A DNA stretch of 64,000 bases. It comes from Acheta domesticus. Taxonomy: Eukaryota > Arthropoda > Insecta > Orthoptera > Gryllidae. The stretch lies in the NCBI GenBank assembly GCA_031308135.1, contig JAHLJT010008756.1, positions 99,784,510 through 99,848,509 on the forward strand, given 5' to 3'. A program made the position numbers and the translations under genes. The notes beneath the pieces were generated by a model, which had not been told where the DNA came from, searched no databases, and saw only the letters and a list, made by a program, of their open reading frames with translations. This document shows positions 1 through 11,760 of this stretch, piece by piece (position 1 is the stretch's first letter; every line of letters starts with the position of its first letter).

Positions 1-1000
1 AACCTAGTAAAGACGGTCTCAGAAGAGTTGTTCTGAAGAGTACATTATTTCATCGTATTATCAGGCGGCATAATAAAGAAAATGTATACATTTGCAAGAT
101 CCAATTCTACAACATACTGTTCCATTCTTGTAGACTTATAACATAATTTTGAAGTTGAAATTATCCAACCAAAGGGGATTATTTCATTAGCACTATTCTA
201 TAAGCTACACATAACCTGTAAAACGATAATTATCTCACGATGTGGCAAAGCTTACGGTGAACCTTCTCCTTCCGAGTGATCCAATTCCTGAACTGCATAG
301 TGTAAATGCGGCGTCCGGGCGATACAAGTTCTGGCGACCCGTTTTTAGAGATATTTCTTAGAATCTGCTGGATGGATTCAAAGATATATTAATACGAGGG
401 TTGGGACAGAAGTCATGGCAACTATTTTTTATAAAAAAATGTTATCGGATCGCACAATTTCATTTGTAACGTGAAAGAAGTGCTGCAGTAGGATGTGTTC
501 ACATCCATAAATTGCTGACTGAGTGTGTTTATTAGCCTTGAGAGCGACGTGAAATCAATTGTCCGACTACCGCCGTGCGAGATGAATGTAACATGTTTCG
601 AGCAGCGTATATACTTCACTACGTTCTCTATGAGAGAAATATCGGAGAATGTTGCAGGGAATTGGTGCCAAGTCATCGGAATAATGCTCATGGGTGAAGG
701 CCGTGGGCATACCGGACAGTCGCCAGATGGGCAGGAGAGATTCCGCGAGAACGCGTAGCAATCAGCGAGCAGCAACGCACGTGACGACCTGTGAGTGTGC
801 GGACAGATGTGTCACGCGCGGTAATCAAGCATCTGCTTAATCGAGTCTTGATAACGGGTATGCAATTCTTTGCAATGTTGTGATCTAGTATGTGCTCAAA
901 TGCTTTGAAACAAGAACCAGTACTGTCATTTCAAATGCCTTAATAAATCTGAGAAACCCAAAGTTGGTGGGTCGTTAAATATCCATGAACTTAGTTCACA
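1..1000. other. Unassigned sequence, no gene seen
   Basis: Mixed-composition DNA without a recognisable gene or repeat. Short open frames overlap on both strands around 420-775, but none shows a recognisable domain, codon bias or splice context, so I treat them as chance. Confidence 0.5.
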
Positions 1001-1216
1001 CCTTGTCCTTTCATGTATATACTTCACATTTTCCACACCCGTCCTCGTATTCTCTCAAAAAATAATAGTTGCCATGACTTACGCCTCAACCCTCGTAGTA
1101 CTCCACCCAAAGACAGAGACCAGTCAAATGAACTTTCCTTTGAATCGATTGGGGACGTGAAGGGTTCTAACCATGAGGAACGAAAGGACGCACAGATAGA
1201 ACGACGGAGGACGAAC

Positions 1217-1227
1217 GTATATTACTC

Positions 1228-1286
<59 letters not shown>

Positions 1287-1298
1287 CGAGTAATACAC
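1217..1298. repeat. (TA)n microsatellite inside a larger palindrome
   Basis: An uninterrupted TA run from about 1229 to 1282 is bracketed by inverted arms: gtatattactcgta at 1217-1230 and, on the other strand, gtgtattactcgta from 1298 to 1285. The symmetry extends beyond the TA run itself, so the whole block could extrude as a cruciform or fold as one hairpin. Confidence 0.85.
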
Positions 1299-1449
1299 TC
1301 TTACCTGTAAACAGAGAAACGACAATTTATGATTTTTACTACCGCTTCTCTATTTTAAATACAATATAATATAATAAACTTTCTCTCCATATTCTTTTGT
1401 CTGTCTAAAAAACGCTAAGCATTGGAAGTGCGGCATATTCGAATTAAAG

Positions 1450-1451
<2 letters not shown>

Positions 1452-1494
<43 letters not shown>

Positions 1495-2058
1495 AAATTA
1501 TGATGTTGGTATGTATATAGGAGCAAAACTCCAACACCATTGGACCGATCTCCATGAAAGTTGGCACTTCTACGTGTTTTTTCACCGAGAAGGTTTATGT
1601 GTTGTTAATTCTGTTGTAACTCCACTACATGGCGCTACATATTCACGTCAAATGCAATCTGCAACAGACTCGGCAGCAATTTGAATCTATATCGTTAAAT
1701 AATTCCTAAACAAGGCGTTCTAGGGCCTTAAAACAATTTTGAGGCCAAAGGCCCTCGAAGAAACGTTTCTCACACCGTAATCTACATAATGAACTCTTTC
1801 TGAACATTCTATTACATTTTTGCTGGTACGGTGCTTCCTAATATTATCTCACCTGCTCAGAAACGTGCAGAATCTGGAAAAAAAATGTGAATGAGAGGGG
1901 CAGAGAGCAGCAGAGACAGAGACAGACAGACAGGGACAGGGGTGAGGGAGGGAGAGACTGTGAGAAAGGCAGATGTGAGGGGAAACATGGGGATGAAGGG
2001 AGATGTTAGGGGAAAGAGGGGGATGAAAGGCAGAACAACGTCTGCTGGGTTTTCCTAG
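1452..2058 (+). mobile_element. Non-autonomous repeat with CTAGT end (family C)
   Basis: An (AT)n run at 1452-1491 leads into a segment (about 1500-1830) whose second half, roughly 1655-1825, is repeated at 42,370-42,530. Shared blocks include gcgttctagggcct and a stretch ending in acgtt-ctcacac. A purine-rich tract (about 1870-2035) follows, and the element appears to end in caacgtctgctgggt followed by cctagt near 2040-2055. Such a terminus is common in arthropod dispersed repeats, including Helitron-like and RTE-like ones, but I cannot choose a class. No coding capacity is visible. Confidence 0.45.
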
Positions 2059-3290
2059 TATTATATACACTTGAATATTATATACATAATACTATATACT
2101 CCAGTACAATACACTCGGATAATATATACTCCAACATTATTTCTATTATATTTAGTCATAGTGGGTAAAAATGAGCCTGAGTTACAAGAAAAAAAACAAA
2201 TTTTGAAGTGGAAATTAATTATACTTTGCCATAAAATAAATCTGCAATTCCTTTCCTGATTTAGATTCGGCTTTATTTCAAATTTCCAATAGGCATTTTC
2301 TCACTGAATGTACCGTGAAAACCAAACCGTATGGTGCATTATCTCAAAAGGGATCCATAAGAAATCAACAGAGTATTTTAAATACTGACCATACGTTTCC
2401 ATAGGTATATTTAATTCAGTGCATTGCTCATAGAACTTAAGTCAAAGATTGTTTATAAAACAATTAACCTCTTTATATAATTCTAGTAAAGGAACAAACT
2501 TAACATAATCTCTATACATCATTTTGGTAATAGGATACAATTATTAGAGAACTTTGGCATCTCTTAAAAGTGAGAAATATCGCTTTCGCGTCTTTATTAA
2601 TCAAAGATCTCGAAATAAGACATTTATTGGTATGTCTCAGTCTAATGTAACTTTAATATCTCGTATAATCTTTTGCAGGAACTCATTTCATACTGTATTA
2701 ACGAAAAAACACAAAATTTTTAAATGTCAATATCAAGCAGATGCCGGCAATGTACCTTAAACGTTCTCTAAAAGCAGATCGAGCTCGATTCTTCCTTCCT
2801 TAATTTGTTCTCATGTCATTTTAGGAGCAGGTGGTGGGATGATTCTCCACTCTTATTTGGCCCACCCCCATGAAGCAGAAAGACCTGCTCACTCCTGCGG
2901 GTACGCGGAGATTGGCCTAGTCTCAAGTTGGAATGTAGCTCAATCAAAAATACTCGTAATATATTTTTTATTAGTGCTTTCAATATGTCGCCCAAAATAC
3001 ATCTATAATTTAGAAAAAGACTCACGGCTATTTATTTATTTACTTTTTTATTTATTAATTGTGGACGAATTATACACTACACATCCCATGAAAATATGAC
3101 AATACCAAGAATGTGACAGTATATGAAAGTGAAGAGTTCTTGACAGCTTGCACACGCTTAGAAAGCCTGATCTCAAAAGAATTCGTACAAAACGAGCTGA
3201 AACATGGTAGAGAAGGAGGGGCAAGGAAACAACACTACACTTCGCAGGAAAGGTCGCAATTCATTTCCAGTCAAACAGAACGTAAGGAAG
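2059..3290. other. AT-rich spacer, nothing recognised
   Basis: Low-GC sequence with scattered short frames and no recognised repeat. A slightly more GC-rich patch at 2820-2950 has no identifiable origin. Confidence 0.5.
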
Positions 3291-3299
3291 TTAGCGTGT

Positions 3300-3775
3300 T
3301 AAGCACGAGCGATTGGTTCCACACAAGGCGTTCACTCCACGCGCATAAACGCCCGCCCCTCTCGGCCCGGCTAAAATGGCGCGTTCGCGCGCGCGCCTCC
3401 TCGAGCGTTCACGCGCCGCTGCGGCGTAGTTGGCGGCGAGAGGCTCCAGGCGGCGGGCGGCGCCACTTGATGGCGCGCCGGGGGCTCGTAGCAAGTTGCG
3501 CGGGCATTAGGCGCCTTTACGCAGATTTTGAATTATGCACCCGCGACGGGGACGGGGCGCTCGGGGCCGCTTACGGCGCCTTCCTCGCCCCGCCCCGCCC
3601 CTCCGCCCCGGCCGCCCCGCCCCCCGCATGCGACGGGCCCAAATCGCCCTTCGGGGACGGCGGCGCCGGAGGCGGCGGAGGCGGCGAGGCGACCGCACTC
3701 GCCACGTCAACGGAGCGCCCCGCAAATTCAACCAGCCGCCGCTGGGCGGAAGGAGACCGCCCTTGTTTCACAAAT
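3300..3775. promoter_or_regulatory. CpG island 1
   Basis: A sharp block of GC-rich, CpG-dense DNA in AT-rich surroundings. It includes runs of alternating CG (about 3385-3400), an inverted CCAAT motif (gattgg near 3311) and GCC/GGC-rich triplet sequence at 3590-3700. Overlapping open frames on both strands are explained by the lack of AT-rich stop codons, and their Arg/Ala/Pro/Gly composition does not support a protein. It may be an unmethylated promoter-type island, but no TATA box, initiator or downstream exon could be assigned. Confidence 0.5.
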
Positions 3776-3879
3776 GTACGGATGGTTGAAATGCATTGCA
3801 GTATTTTGATGCTTTTTACTGATAAGTCGGACATTGCTAACTCATGAAGAAATTATGACCACGAACGTGGCAATATTTC

Positions 3880-4215
3880 GTCAGAAAAATTCGTGTAGTG
3901 GGACCCTGACATAGTGGATAAATTTTGTGTCTGTATGTAGTAACTTACTCCCTCTAACACGTTGTAAAGTCAGAATCTACGTTTGGGATTCCTTTATAAC
4001 AAAAAAAATGTTTAAGGCAAAACGTCTTTCTGTGCCTTTTTATGTGATCAAACACTAGAGCCTAGACGATTTTCTCCAAAATTGATAATCCCTGATCGAT
4101 TTGGTCGTACTCAAGACTCTGCAAATTTGAAACGGATATTGTGATTTTGGGAGAAATTTAAATTAAACCTTAACATCATTTCCAAAGTGTTCTGAAAGAT
4201 GGCTCAAATTTAATG
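3880..4215 (+). repeat. Dispersed repeat family B, copy 1
   Basis: Shares ordered blocks with 57,770-58,160 and, in reverse, with 53,440-53,625 and 63,890-64,000: a cagaaaa block, agtggataaatt, cctctaacacg, a cagaatc block, then gattttctccaaaattgat and gaaacggatattttga-like sequence. The copies are strongly diverged, so this is an old family. Its transposon class is unknown and no coding region is visible. Confidence 0.55.
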
Positions 4216-6504
4216 ATTAATTTTTCTCGGATAGAATAAAGTATGGTTAAAATGACATAGGTTTATTTTTTATATTGTAATTGTGGTAGCTGCTTGCGTC
4301 CATTTGTGCCTTATGGTTAAACCTCTTTCAGTTCACAGTGTTGTGAAAGCCAGGCGTCATTCGTGTGCGTCTCGGCATGAGAGAGGGAAATGCGTCATTG
4401 TTTCCATATCCTTCTAATCTAATTGAAAATTCAAATTAATAAATATGAAACCTTTTAAAACTGTTTAAACCGACGGAGACACCATCATAAGGTAGTTAAG
4501 CATGGGTAATTACTTTGTCCATTTCATGTCGTCGTTTTGTTATTTCCATTTAACCTTTCCTTTACTCTGGCTGAATTTTGATGTCATTTATTTTCATGCC
4601 TATAAACTTTTTATACATTTCCAATTTTAAAAGTTCCATGCAGACGTAAGTAGCAGCAGCAACGTAACACAAACGATTATAATATAGTCAAATAAGTTCG
4701 AGAATTGTTATAACTTTTATTTTAATAGAAAATGCTTTATTTTAATGCTTAAACATTATTTGCTAAAATAATGCTTAACACTATTTTAAATGATCTTCCC
4801 ACCTTGCTTGTTACAACTCATAATATAACAAAATTACATTATTGCTACACAAAATACACTTTTTTTAAAGTTTCTCATAATTGATTTTGAAATTTGTAAC
4901 GTTCTTGGGTCATTGAAAACAAAATAATCCAAAAAGTGCGCTGTTAAATCCTTTGCTGAGGGAAATAGAATACAAATGGGCATGATACAACTACATTTTT
5001 CTGTCTTGCACGAAATGAGGGACTTACAACGGCCCACTGTGACTAACTAGAAGAATGAGCTCAAAACAACGCTTAGTTGAAAATAAGGAAAACTTCATTC
5101 TGCGAAGAGGATGATGATGATGATGGACGGTGAGTGTCCAGAAATGGCCTTGTTTATGAACGAACTCGCCAAAGGCAAGAGACCAGAGTCAAGGAGAAAC
5201 CTGTGTGTGATCAGATGCAAGGAGAAATCTGCGAACAAAAGTGAGGACAGCATGAACACCACATGATTTTAATAAAACTATTGATTTACACAACGTCCGA
5301 TTATATAGAAGAACTTCGGTCTAGAAAAAGCGTCAACTTCTGAGGGTTACCGCTTTGGACACGCGACTTACGCTCTTTGGTTGAATTGCCGTCTGGAATG
5401 AATTATCGTTGGCAATTATTGAGAATTGTTTTACTAATGTAAAACCGCATCATCTTCCTAAATTTCACTTTTAGCTCTGTTGCAGTTCTTTTTATTCTAT
5501 CTTTACGATCCGATATTAATAAAAAATAAAATCCAAGTGATGATTTCGATGTGAATGAAAGAAAGACGGCGATTTGTTTGATCTCATTAAGCAACAACGG
5601 CATCGCACACAAATTAAAATGCTTGATAAAAAGCTATACACAGTTTTAAAATACTTATGCCAGTACTGACATTATCATCGAGGCAATAGAACAACTAATT
5701 GAATCATGCATTTAAAATAAAAGGAAAATGAACTATTTTTTAACAGATCTCACGCTTCAACACCAGAACAAATTATACTGAAACAAATGGCGCGACACAC
5801 TCGGAGTCATGAGGGTAATCGTGAGAACACTTGAAAACGCTTTCCTGGAACCGAGAATCAACACAATTCTCGGGTCAAGGTTAACCCCAGGACTGCGTCC
5901 TGTGACATTTAGCAACTCGTTCTTTCAAGTTCGTAAAATGTAATTTGCTTAGCCCCGGTCTGTGGGATTAGGGTTAATACGCGCTGCTTACAGTGTACCA
6001 GAAAGATTGTTCATGGACGAATGGGCGACTGTTGCATTGTTGAGTGAAACTCAGTCGATGGTAAATACACATGTGCAGAATCCAAAATGATTCGAATATT
6101 TCCGAAATCCTAATGTATCTAATGAAACAATATCAAAGAAAATAATGTATAAAGATAGAAAGGAATGGAACTACTCTTTAGCAATCAAGTCTTTATTACT
6201 TAAATATTTGTTAGTTACTTCAGATACTTAAAATATTGTTAGATGAAAGATAGGGAAATACTTGCTGAAAATGGGGTCAAGTAAAACTGTTACTAACATA
6301 TGTTTTAATATCGTGAAGACATTAATCTGGAGACACTCTTGAGTGTGAGTTCCGAATGAGCAAACTCTCTACCCTTCTAGCGAGCAACCTTTGTCGTAGT
6401 TAGGCGCCCTGACCATAGCAATCGGAGCGCGCCATCTACTTCGCCGTTCGGTTCGGCCGAGGGTTATCGGTACATCAAAGTGAGCATCCAGCGATCATAC
6501 ACAT
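4216..6504. other. AT-rich spacer
   Basis: No gene recognised. A short GAT triplet run lies at about 5109-5125. The stretch 6400-6470 is moderately GC-rich without an identifiable feature. The small TTAA-flanked segment at 5881-5984 is listed separately. Confidence 0.5.
5881..5984. mobile_element. Possible tiny TTAA-flanked MITE
   Basis: The segment starts ttaacccca and ends attagggttaa, so both ends read TTAACCC inward, the same pattern as the ends of the larger transposon at 18.1-21.5 kb. Similarity beyond the first nine or so bases is weak, and a chance inverted match of this size is possible. Confidence 0.25.
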
Positions 6505-7037
6505 ACAGGATGGTTCCGAATAAATGTTACAACTTCTAGGACATATAGACGAGTCAAAGGCGATCACTTTTTCTCAATGAACATTTGGTAGGAAACTTCA
6601 TATAAGGGATCATACATAAATTACGTAACGCTTAAGGGAGCGGGAGGTGGTCTGAGGCAGCGTTACGCTGCGTTACATAGAGATAGGCAAGTACGTTACA
6701 AGGGGGAGGGGAATATTGAAAATGCTCGAAATTTGTGTTACGTTATTTTTGGACGGCCCCTAACAAAGTCACACATTTTATGGGTGTCCTTGATTGGAAG
6801 GCAGCCCGTCTTGCATTGATGTTTGACGGGTCACGTTCTAACGTAATCGTAGAGATTTCGTATACCCCCACAAACACGAATGGAAGCTACCAAAGAGAGA
6901 GGAAACATGTTTATCTGTCTTACATGAAATTTCCCAGCACAAGTCCATTGGCACAAAGTAGATTTCTTGGAACGCTCTAAATCCTCTCCTGTATAATACA
7001 GGACTGACAGCTCTTTTGAAGCCTTACACACGCTGTC
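6505..7037 (+). mobile_element. Terminal-inverted-repeat element, family D copy 1, interrupted
   Basis: This copy aligns with 9768-10,122: the left parts share cttctagg and catataagg blocks, and after the interruption both share a cacacaa/cacacat block, then gattggaaggcagcccg versus gttggtaggcaagtcg. The left end begins near acaggatggttcc. The right end is truncated or strongly diverged near acacacgctg. A Harbinger-like MITE (6606-6760) splits it. No transposase is encoded; it looks like a short non-autonomous DNA element. Confidence 0.6.
6606..6760. mobile_element. PIF/Harbinger-like MITE nested in family D
   Basis: A 155-bp element flanked by TAA on both sides (6603-6605 and 6761-6763), the three-base target duplication typical of PIF/Harbinger. 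The ends are inverted: gggatcatacataaattacg on the left against ggggccgtccaaaaataacg read from the right. The body repeats CGTTAC/GTAACG several times. The uninterrupted related copy at 9768-10,122 reads straight through the insertion point (catataagg...cacac), so it acts as an empty site. Non-autonomous; the transposase source is not in the window. Confidence 0.75.
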
Positions 7038-7922
7038 ATGCTGTGGTCACACAGTTTCGCTCAAAGGCGTATTAATGCTGTATGCCAATAGTCTCTAAGT
7101 ACATCTATAAACGTATGTTACCAATTCATAGCTATTGAGAAAACTGTAATTACCGCTGGGGATGAAGAGAAACTGAACAAAAACCTGATTAAGACGGAGA
7201 TCAGTTGACCTAAAGGTTAATTACAACTATTTTTATAGATGCAGTAAATTTAACAGGTGTATAAGCACTAAAATAAACGTCACTTGGTTACTTTGTTAGC
7301 CACGGTATAAAACTAACGGAGAATATGCCTACAAAGACGGTGACGAGTGCAAGATATTGGCTTCACTTGAGCCAACGGTAGGAGGTGAGACGTTGCCAGT
7401 CTTGTACAATATGTCTCCAAGCGAGCAGGCTCTCCATCTCTGATCACTACCGCCACATAGTTCGCGATGGGCACAGCGGTAAAACTTGTCTACGCAAACG
7501 AACGGTTGAGGGCCGGGTGGGGGTTCTCTTATTTGTAGCTTATATTCAAGTGTTATAGTATGTAATTGAAGTGAAGTATTGCAGTCAATATTTATTCGAA
7601 AAAGGTTGACAACACTATACAATAATACTCGAAAATAACATCCTTTTTCAAGTACCCTGTCCATTTGAGCTCGATGGAATGAATTCAAAATTGAAACAAA
7701 TTTTTTACCATTTTCGAGCATAAACAGAACAGTCAGCAAATTAGACAGTCTCAAATTAGTTTTAGTACAGTGCTTATTAAAATCCAATCAAATATCTTTG
7801 GTTGAAGTAACAGAACCTGATATGACAACTCAACAATGATTTAAATGATTCTTCCATTTCATATTATTTACGCGCATTGTATAGTTCTCTTATTAGATAT
7901 CATAAGCTCGTTTTATAATGAT
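7038..7922. other. Spacer with one unexplained minus-strand frame
   Basis: A 152-codon open frame runs on the minus strand from 7787 to 7329. Its C-terminal half is less AT-driven than its surroundings and contains four Cys residues, but I recognise no domain, signal peptide or splice signal that would make it a gene. The rest of the interval is featureless AT-rich DNA. Confidence 0.35.
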
Positions 7923-8460
7923 ACTAGCTGAGGTGGCGCCTCCGGCGGGTACTTTCATGATAAAAAAATTGTATTTGTACTTTGAAAGTTCATTATAACG
8001 GCAAATTTTAAACATATTACAATTGGCCTGCCTCAATCATTTTTTCGCAAAGAAAGTTTGATGAATTATTGTGGATTAAAATACTTTTTATAGTATTTTT
8101 TCTTTCATTGAAAAATTATTATTAATTACTCTCAATCGTATGAAGTAAGTCGTAAAGATTTATGTAAATGCAGGAAAGATAGTACAGTAATTTACAGCGT
8201 TTCACTAATGTAATATAAATGCACTGAAACAATCAAAAACACCAGAATATCCTAGAGGGAGCCGGCTAAGAATTATACCAAAGATTTGTCTTGAGAAGAG
8301 GAATCTAATGAGCTATTGATCACCTCTTTAGGTGACGTAAGTCGCACAAAACTGATTTTTGTTGCTTAAAAAATAAAAATACCTTTTTAGATACATTTTC
8401 TAGGATTTTCTGGATGAATCCAGAAAAAATGACCAGTTCCAATCAGGAGGCTGAGACGCA
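7923..8460 (-). mobile_element. Repeat terminus with CTAGTA end, minus orientation
   Basis: Read on the minus strand, the segment ends with cccgccggaggcgccacc then tcagctagta. This is the same style of terminus as the repeat ending at 2058, in the opposite orientation. The interior is AT-rich and has no coding similarity I can see. The far boundary is uncertain. Confidence 0.35.
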
Positions 8461-8509
8461 TCGAATAACATATCATTTGTCTCACTGGTGGAGCGGAGGT
8501 GGTCTAACC

Positions 8510-8625
8510 GTGAGTGACGGACGGTTGGACGGTCGAACGGGCGGACGCGTCTGGACGGTCGGTCGTTCTATCGACTAGTTAGTCGGTTGGGCGATCGGAC
8601 GGATGGACGGATGGATGGACACAGG
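8510..8625. repeat. GGACGGTCG-type minisatellite
   Basis: Short degenerate units based on GGACGG, GGTCGG and GGATGGAC follow one another through most of this stretch. No unit length is strictly kept. Confidence 0.6.
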
Positions 8626-8640
8626 TTGCTCGATTACTAA

Positions 8641-9767
8641 ATAGGGATAACCCTTCGTTATTGCAAGGTTTTCTTACAATCACCACGAAGTTTGCAAATT
8701 AATCATTGAAAAATAATTATTCACGAATCAATAATCACTTATGTTGCGTTCGATTGTATATATTAGAATTGCAATGACGAGACAACTAGCGGGCGTGATG
8801 AAGATAAACAGCGTATGTCGTCTCCGGTTTTAAAAATCAGATGGAAATAAAAGTCCCCGATAAGGAGGGGCTCAGATATTAAGTTGATAAGAAACAAGAG
8901 TGTCTATATTTTGATGATATTGTAATAAATAAAATTGGACACTAACTTGACTTAGTTCAATCCTACCTGTATTCCATGGTAATAGTTTTTAGATCATCCT
9001 CAGAATCCAAGGCTGTTTATGTAATAAGTATGTTATGTGAGTTTCAGTTTCAGATTTCTTTCTTATAAAACAGGCGACGACTAGCCAAAACAAGACATGG
9101 AATTAACACAGCCAGAAGTGCAATAAAAGGCATATATGGTTACTTGGTCCAACTTCTTGGAGTGATAGAAAACATAGTGTATTAAAATCCATATAACGAA
9201 GTTTACGTCATTTTCTTATGTCGTAATATACCTCACAGTCGTGTTAAAGAGCGACAAAATCAAATAATCAATAATCAACAGAATCCAGGGCAGATGAGGT
9301 GATCACAAAGTGTGGCTAGTTTTTAGTTAAGACCTTAAACTTCAACTGGTTTTAACTCTTAAATAACTCCAAACATGTAATGTTTAAAACGTTATAGTAC
9401 AACAGCTACACTTTGTAAAAGTTCTAATGTGTTATGACTAATGTCAACACATTAAATCGGATCCAGGTGAAATGTAGACATGCTTACTACACTAAGAAAC
9501 ATTTGTATTATGTCTATAGGGAAGTTGCGAAATTATGTTTTAACTTTCCTTTCTTCCGATTTCCTACTTTGCGCGAAAATAATTTGTTGATGGAAAATTA
9601 AGCCTGAGATGACAAACTGAGGACCGTCATCCCTGAATCTACCCACAAGGGATTATATTTTCTTTGTCGTCACGGTGCTTCTTCAGAGCAACTTACGTTC
9701 TTTCAAAACGCTCAATATTGAAGGAGAATGTGGTCCACAGAAATTCAGAAGGTCTACTATCACTAAT
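8641..9767. other. AT-rich spacer
   Basis: No gene, repeat or structured element recognised. Confidence 0.5.
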
Positions 9768-10122
9768 CAGGAAATATCACTAACTTCTAGGGCATGCAGA
9801 GGGGTCGATTATCACTTTTAGCCAAGTAATGTATAGTGGAAAATCTCATATAAGGAAGTTACACACAAGATGTTTGCCCCTGGTTGGTAGGCAAGTCGTA
9901 TTGCACTGCAGTTCGGCATATCTTTGACAGCGTCAGAATATGTAGTACCTGTCAAACAAAACACCAGAGCAATACAGGTATGACTTACTTATGAATCAGT
10001 GGTAAATGTTTCATGCCAAATTCGTTATATGAGACTAACCCCACATGCTAATTGGAAAAAACTTTACATCTTCGACCACCTGCATACGCTAGACGTTTGA
10101 AACATTTTGAAACACCCTCTAC
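9768..10122 (+). mobile_element. Terminal-inverted-repeat element, family D copy 2
   Basis: Inverted ends can be matched: cttctagggcatgcagag then gggtcga at 9784-9808, against cgtctagcgtatgcaggt then ggtcga read backwards from 10,095. The right end continues outward to gaaacaccctct. The interior aligns with 6505-7037 minus the Harbinger-like MITE. There is no coding capacity. Age is considerable, judging by divergence from the other copy. Confidence 0.6.
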
Positions 10123-10799
10123 GTAGGATGCTATTAATCTTTTTCATGTATATTTCCTAAATGGATTGACACTGACAAACTAGTTCCCTTTGCACTAGGT
10201 CATGAATTAATTTGTGATATCTTTAGAAGAAACGCTGCCTTTTCATTATATAAAAATGCCTTCCTGAATACATTTTGCGTGTGAGAGGGCCAATTGATTC
10301 ACTAGAAGTGCATCTGAACTTCATGGGTTCGTGGCTGCTAACTACCGTTCGCATTATCGGTTGCTGTGAAATCCTCCAACCACGTATGCTCCCACGAGCG
10401 AAGAAGCAGTCTCCAACAATTTTTTCCTTTTTACTATTAGTATAAAATAGTTCTTTGTAAAACTTTCCTGAAGTTTCAATATTGAATCATTTTATTATTA
10501 CTGACTGGCGAGATATTTCATTAAATATTGAGTTAATCAATCAGTATGACAATCGTAGTCGGTTGTCTAGGTCGGAGTCGGGTGAGTTAGCCAGCAGTTT
10601 TTGAGTCAAGACATTTATTAGTGAGTCACATATTATATATCTTTCCATACCAATATAGTGTGTTAAGGATAAATAGACAATTAGCGCCTCAATGGAGGGA
10701 AATGAAGAGGAAGCCTGAGATATCCCTAAGAGCCAACCGTAACTCGCATTTCACGTGGACTGAACAGGATTCAAACAATCAAACGGACACAGATGGCAA
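10123..10799. other. Spacer
   Basis: AT-rich DNA without a recognised feature. Composition becomes more balanced from about 10,680, where the diverged 5' part of the following SINE begins to be recognisable. Confidence 0.45.
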
Positions 10800-11317
10800 A
10801 GAAAGAACCATTGCAGCTGCTGCGTGTCTGTCGGGTGGTCCTAGGACACAACTTTCGACGGTGGAGGATGTTCGGCAGTACATTTAGAGCTAGGTCGAAT
10901 TCAACCAGCGACTGAAGGAGAGGAGGTAGCTTTTATCCGTAGCTATCCGTAACTTTCCATAGTTTCTCCGAACAATTACAGCCGAATGTCGGAGCATTTT
11001 CTTATCAAACGGGCTACAAACCGCGCGCTATCTTCTGTCACGCGTTCTTGTACATTCCTCTCCCCGCCATTTACTTACGTGCAGAACAACCTACACATAT
11101 CCGGAGACCAGACGGGGGCTTAAAGCTTTTGCGGTTGGGGCGATGTTCCGCCTGGATGAGAAAAACCCCGCACGACGACGACGACGACGTGGTCGTCACC
11201 GACGTTGTCCTCTCACCTCGAAACCCACGTTCCGAGGAGGAAGCCCGCCACCTCCCGGCTACAACATGCACTACACTCACGGGACTACTAACCAAAGCAG
11301 CTGACGCGCCCGGAGGT
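10800..11317 (+). mobile_element. tRNA-headed SINE, copy 1 (diverged)
   Basis: The body aligns in order with the copies at 20.0, 23.1 and 46.5 kb: gtcgaattcaaccagcgactg, gccgaatgtcggagca, aaacgggctacaaaccg, gagaccagacgggggctta, gcactacactcacgggacta and agctgacgcgcccgga. The tRNA-like head is badly decayed. A GAC triplet run near 11,173-11,190 sits where copy 2 carries a CTC run. A CpG island begins directly downstream. The coding-looking frames here come from the SINE body and are not genes. Confidence 0.7.
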
Positions 11318-11760
11318 ACGAATAATTCGTCGAAGAATCACCAAACAAGGGCGGCTTTGGAGCGTCGCCGTGCGCTTATCTGATTTGCATGGAGTGCGTC
11401 GGCGCTCGGAAAGGCGGCCGCGGCGGTGGATCACTTTGCGGGCAGGTGCTCGGGGCCCCCGGCGCGGCGAGGGCGGCGCGGGCCAGCCCGGCGCCAGCGG
11501 CCCTGACCGGAGGCAGCCCAGGCGGCGCGGTCGCCAATTGGCGGAATGGCGCTTAATCCTCTTAACGACTCCGGGGCGAAACTCGACCGCCACAATTAGC
11601 GCCCCGCCCCCGCCCCCTCCCCTCCCCCTACCGCCGCCCTCGTTCCCCGCGCCGCTGCGGCTCGGCCGCTTCGTTCCCTTCGTCTCATTTCCTCCAATGG
11701 ACGGGCCGGCAAGCAAACTGGAAAAAATGGTATCAAAATGATAGCCCGGCAACTGGATTG
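11318..11760. promoter_or_regulatory. CpG island 2 with homeodomain/POU-like motifs
   Basis: A CpG-dense block. It contains an octamer-type ATTTGCAT near 11,383, a CCAAT/ATTGG pair in gccaattggcg near 11,534, a TAATCC core within gcgcttaatcctcttaac near 11,550, an aattagcgc near 11,595, and a second ATTGG in ggattggcgcgg near 11,754. These motifs lie in the less repetitive portions, between C-rich tracts. A regulatory element is a reasonable inference, but no transcript can be assigned. Confidence 0.45.
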
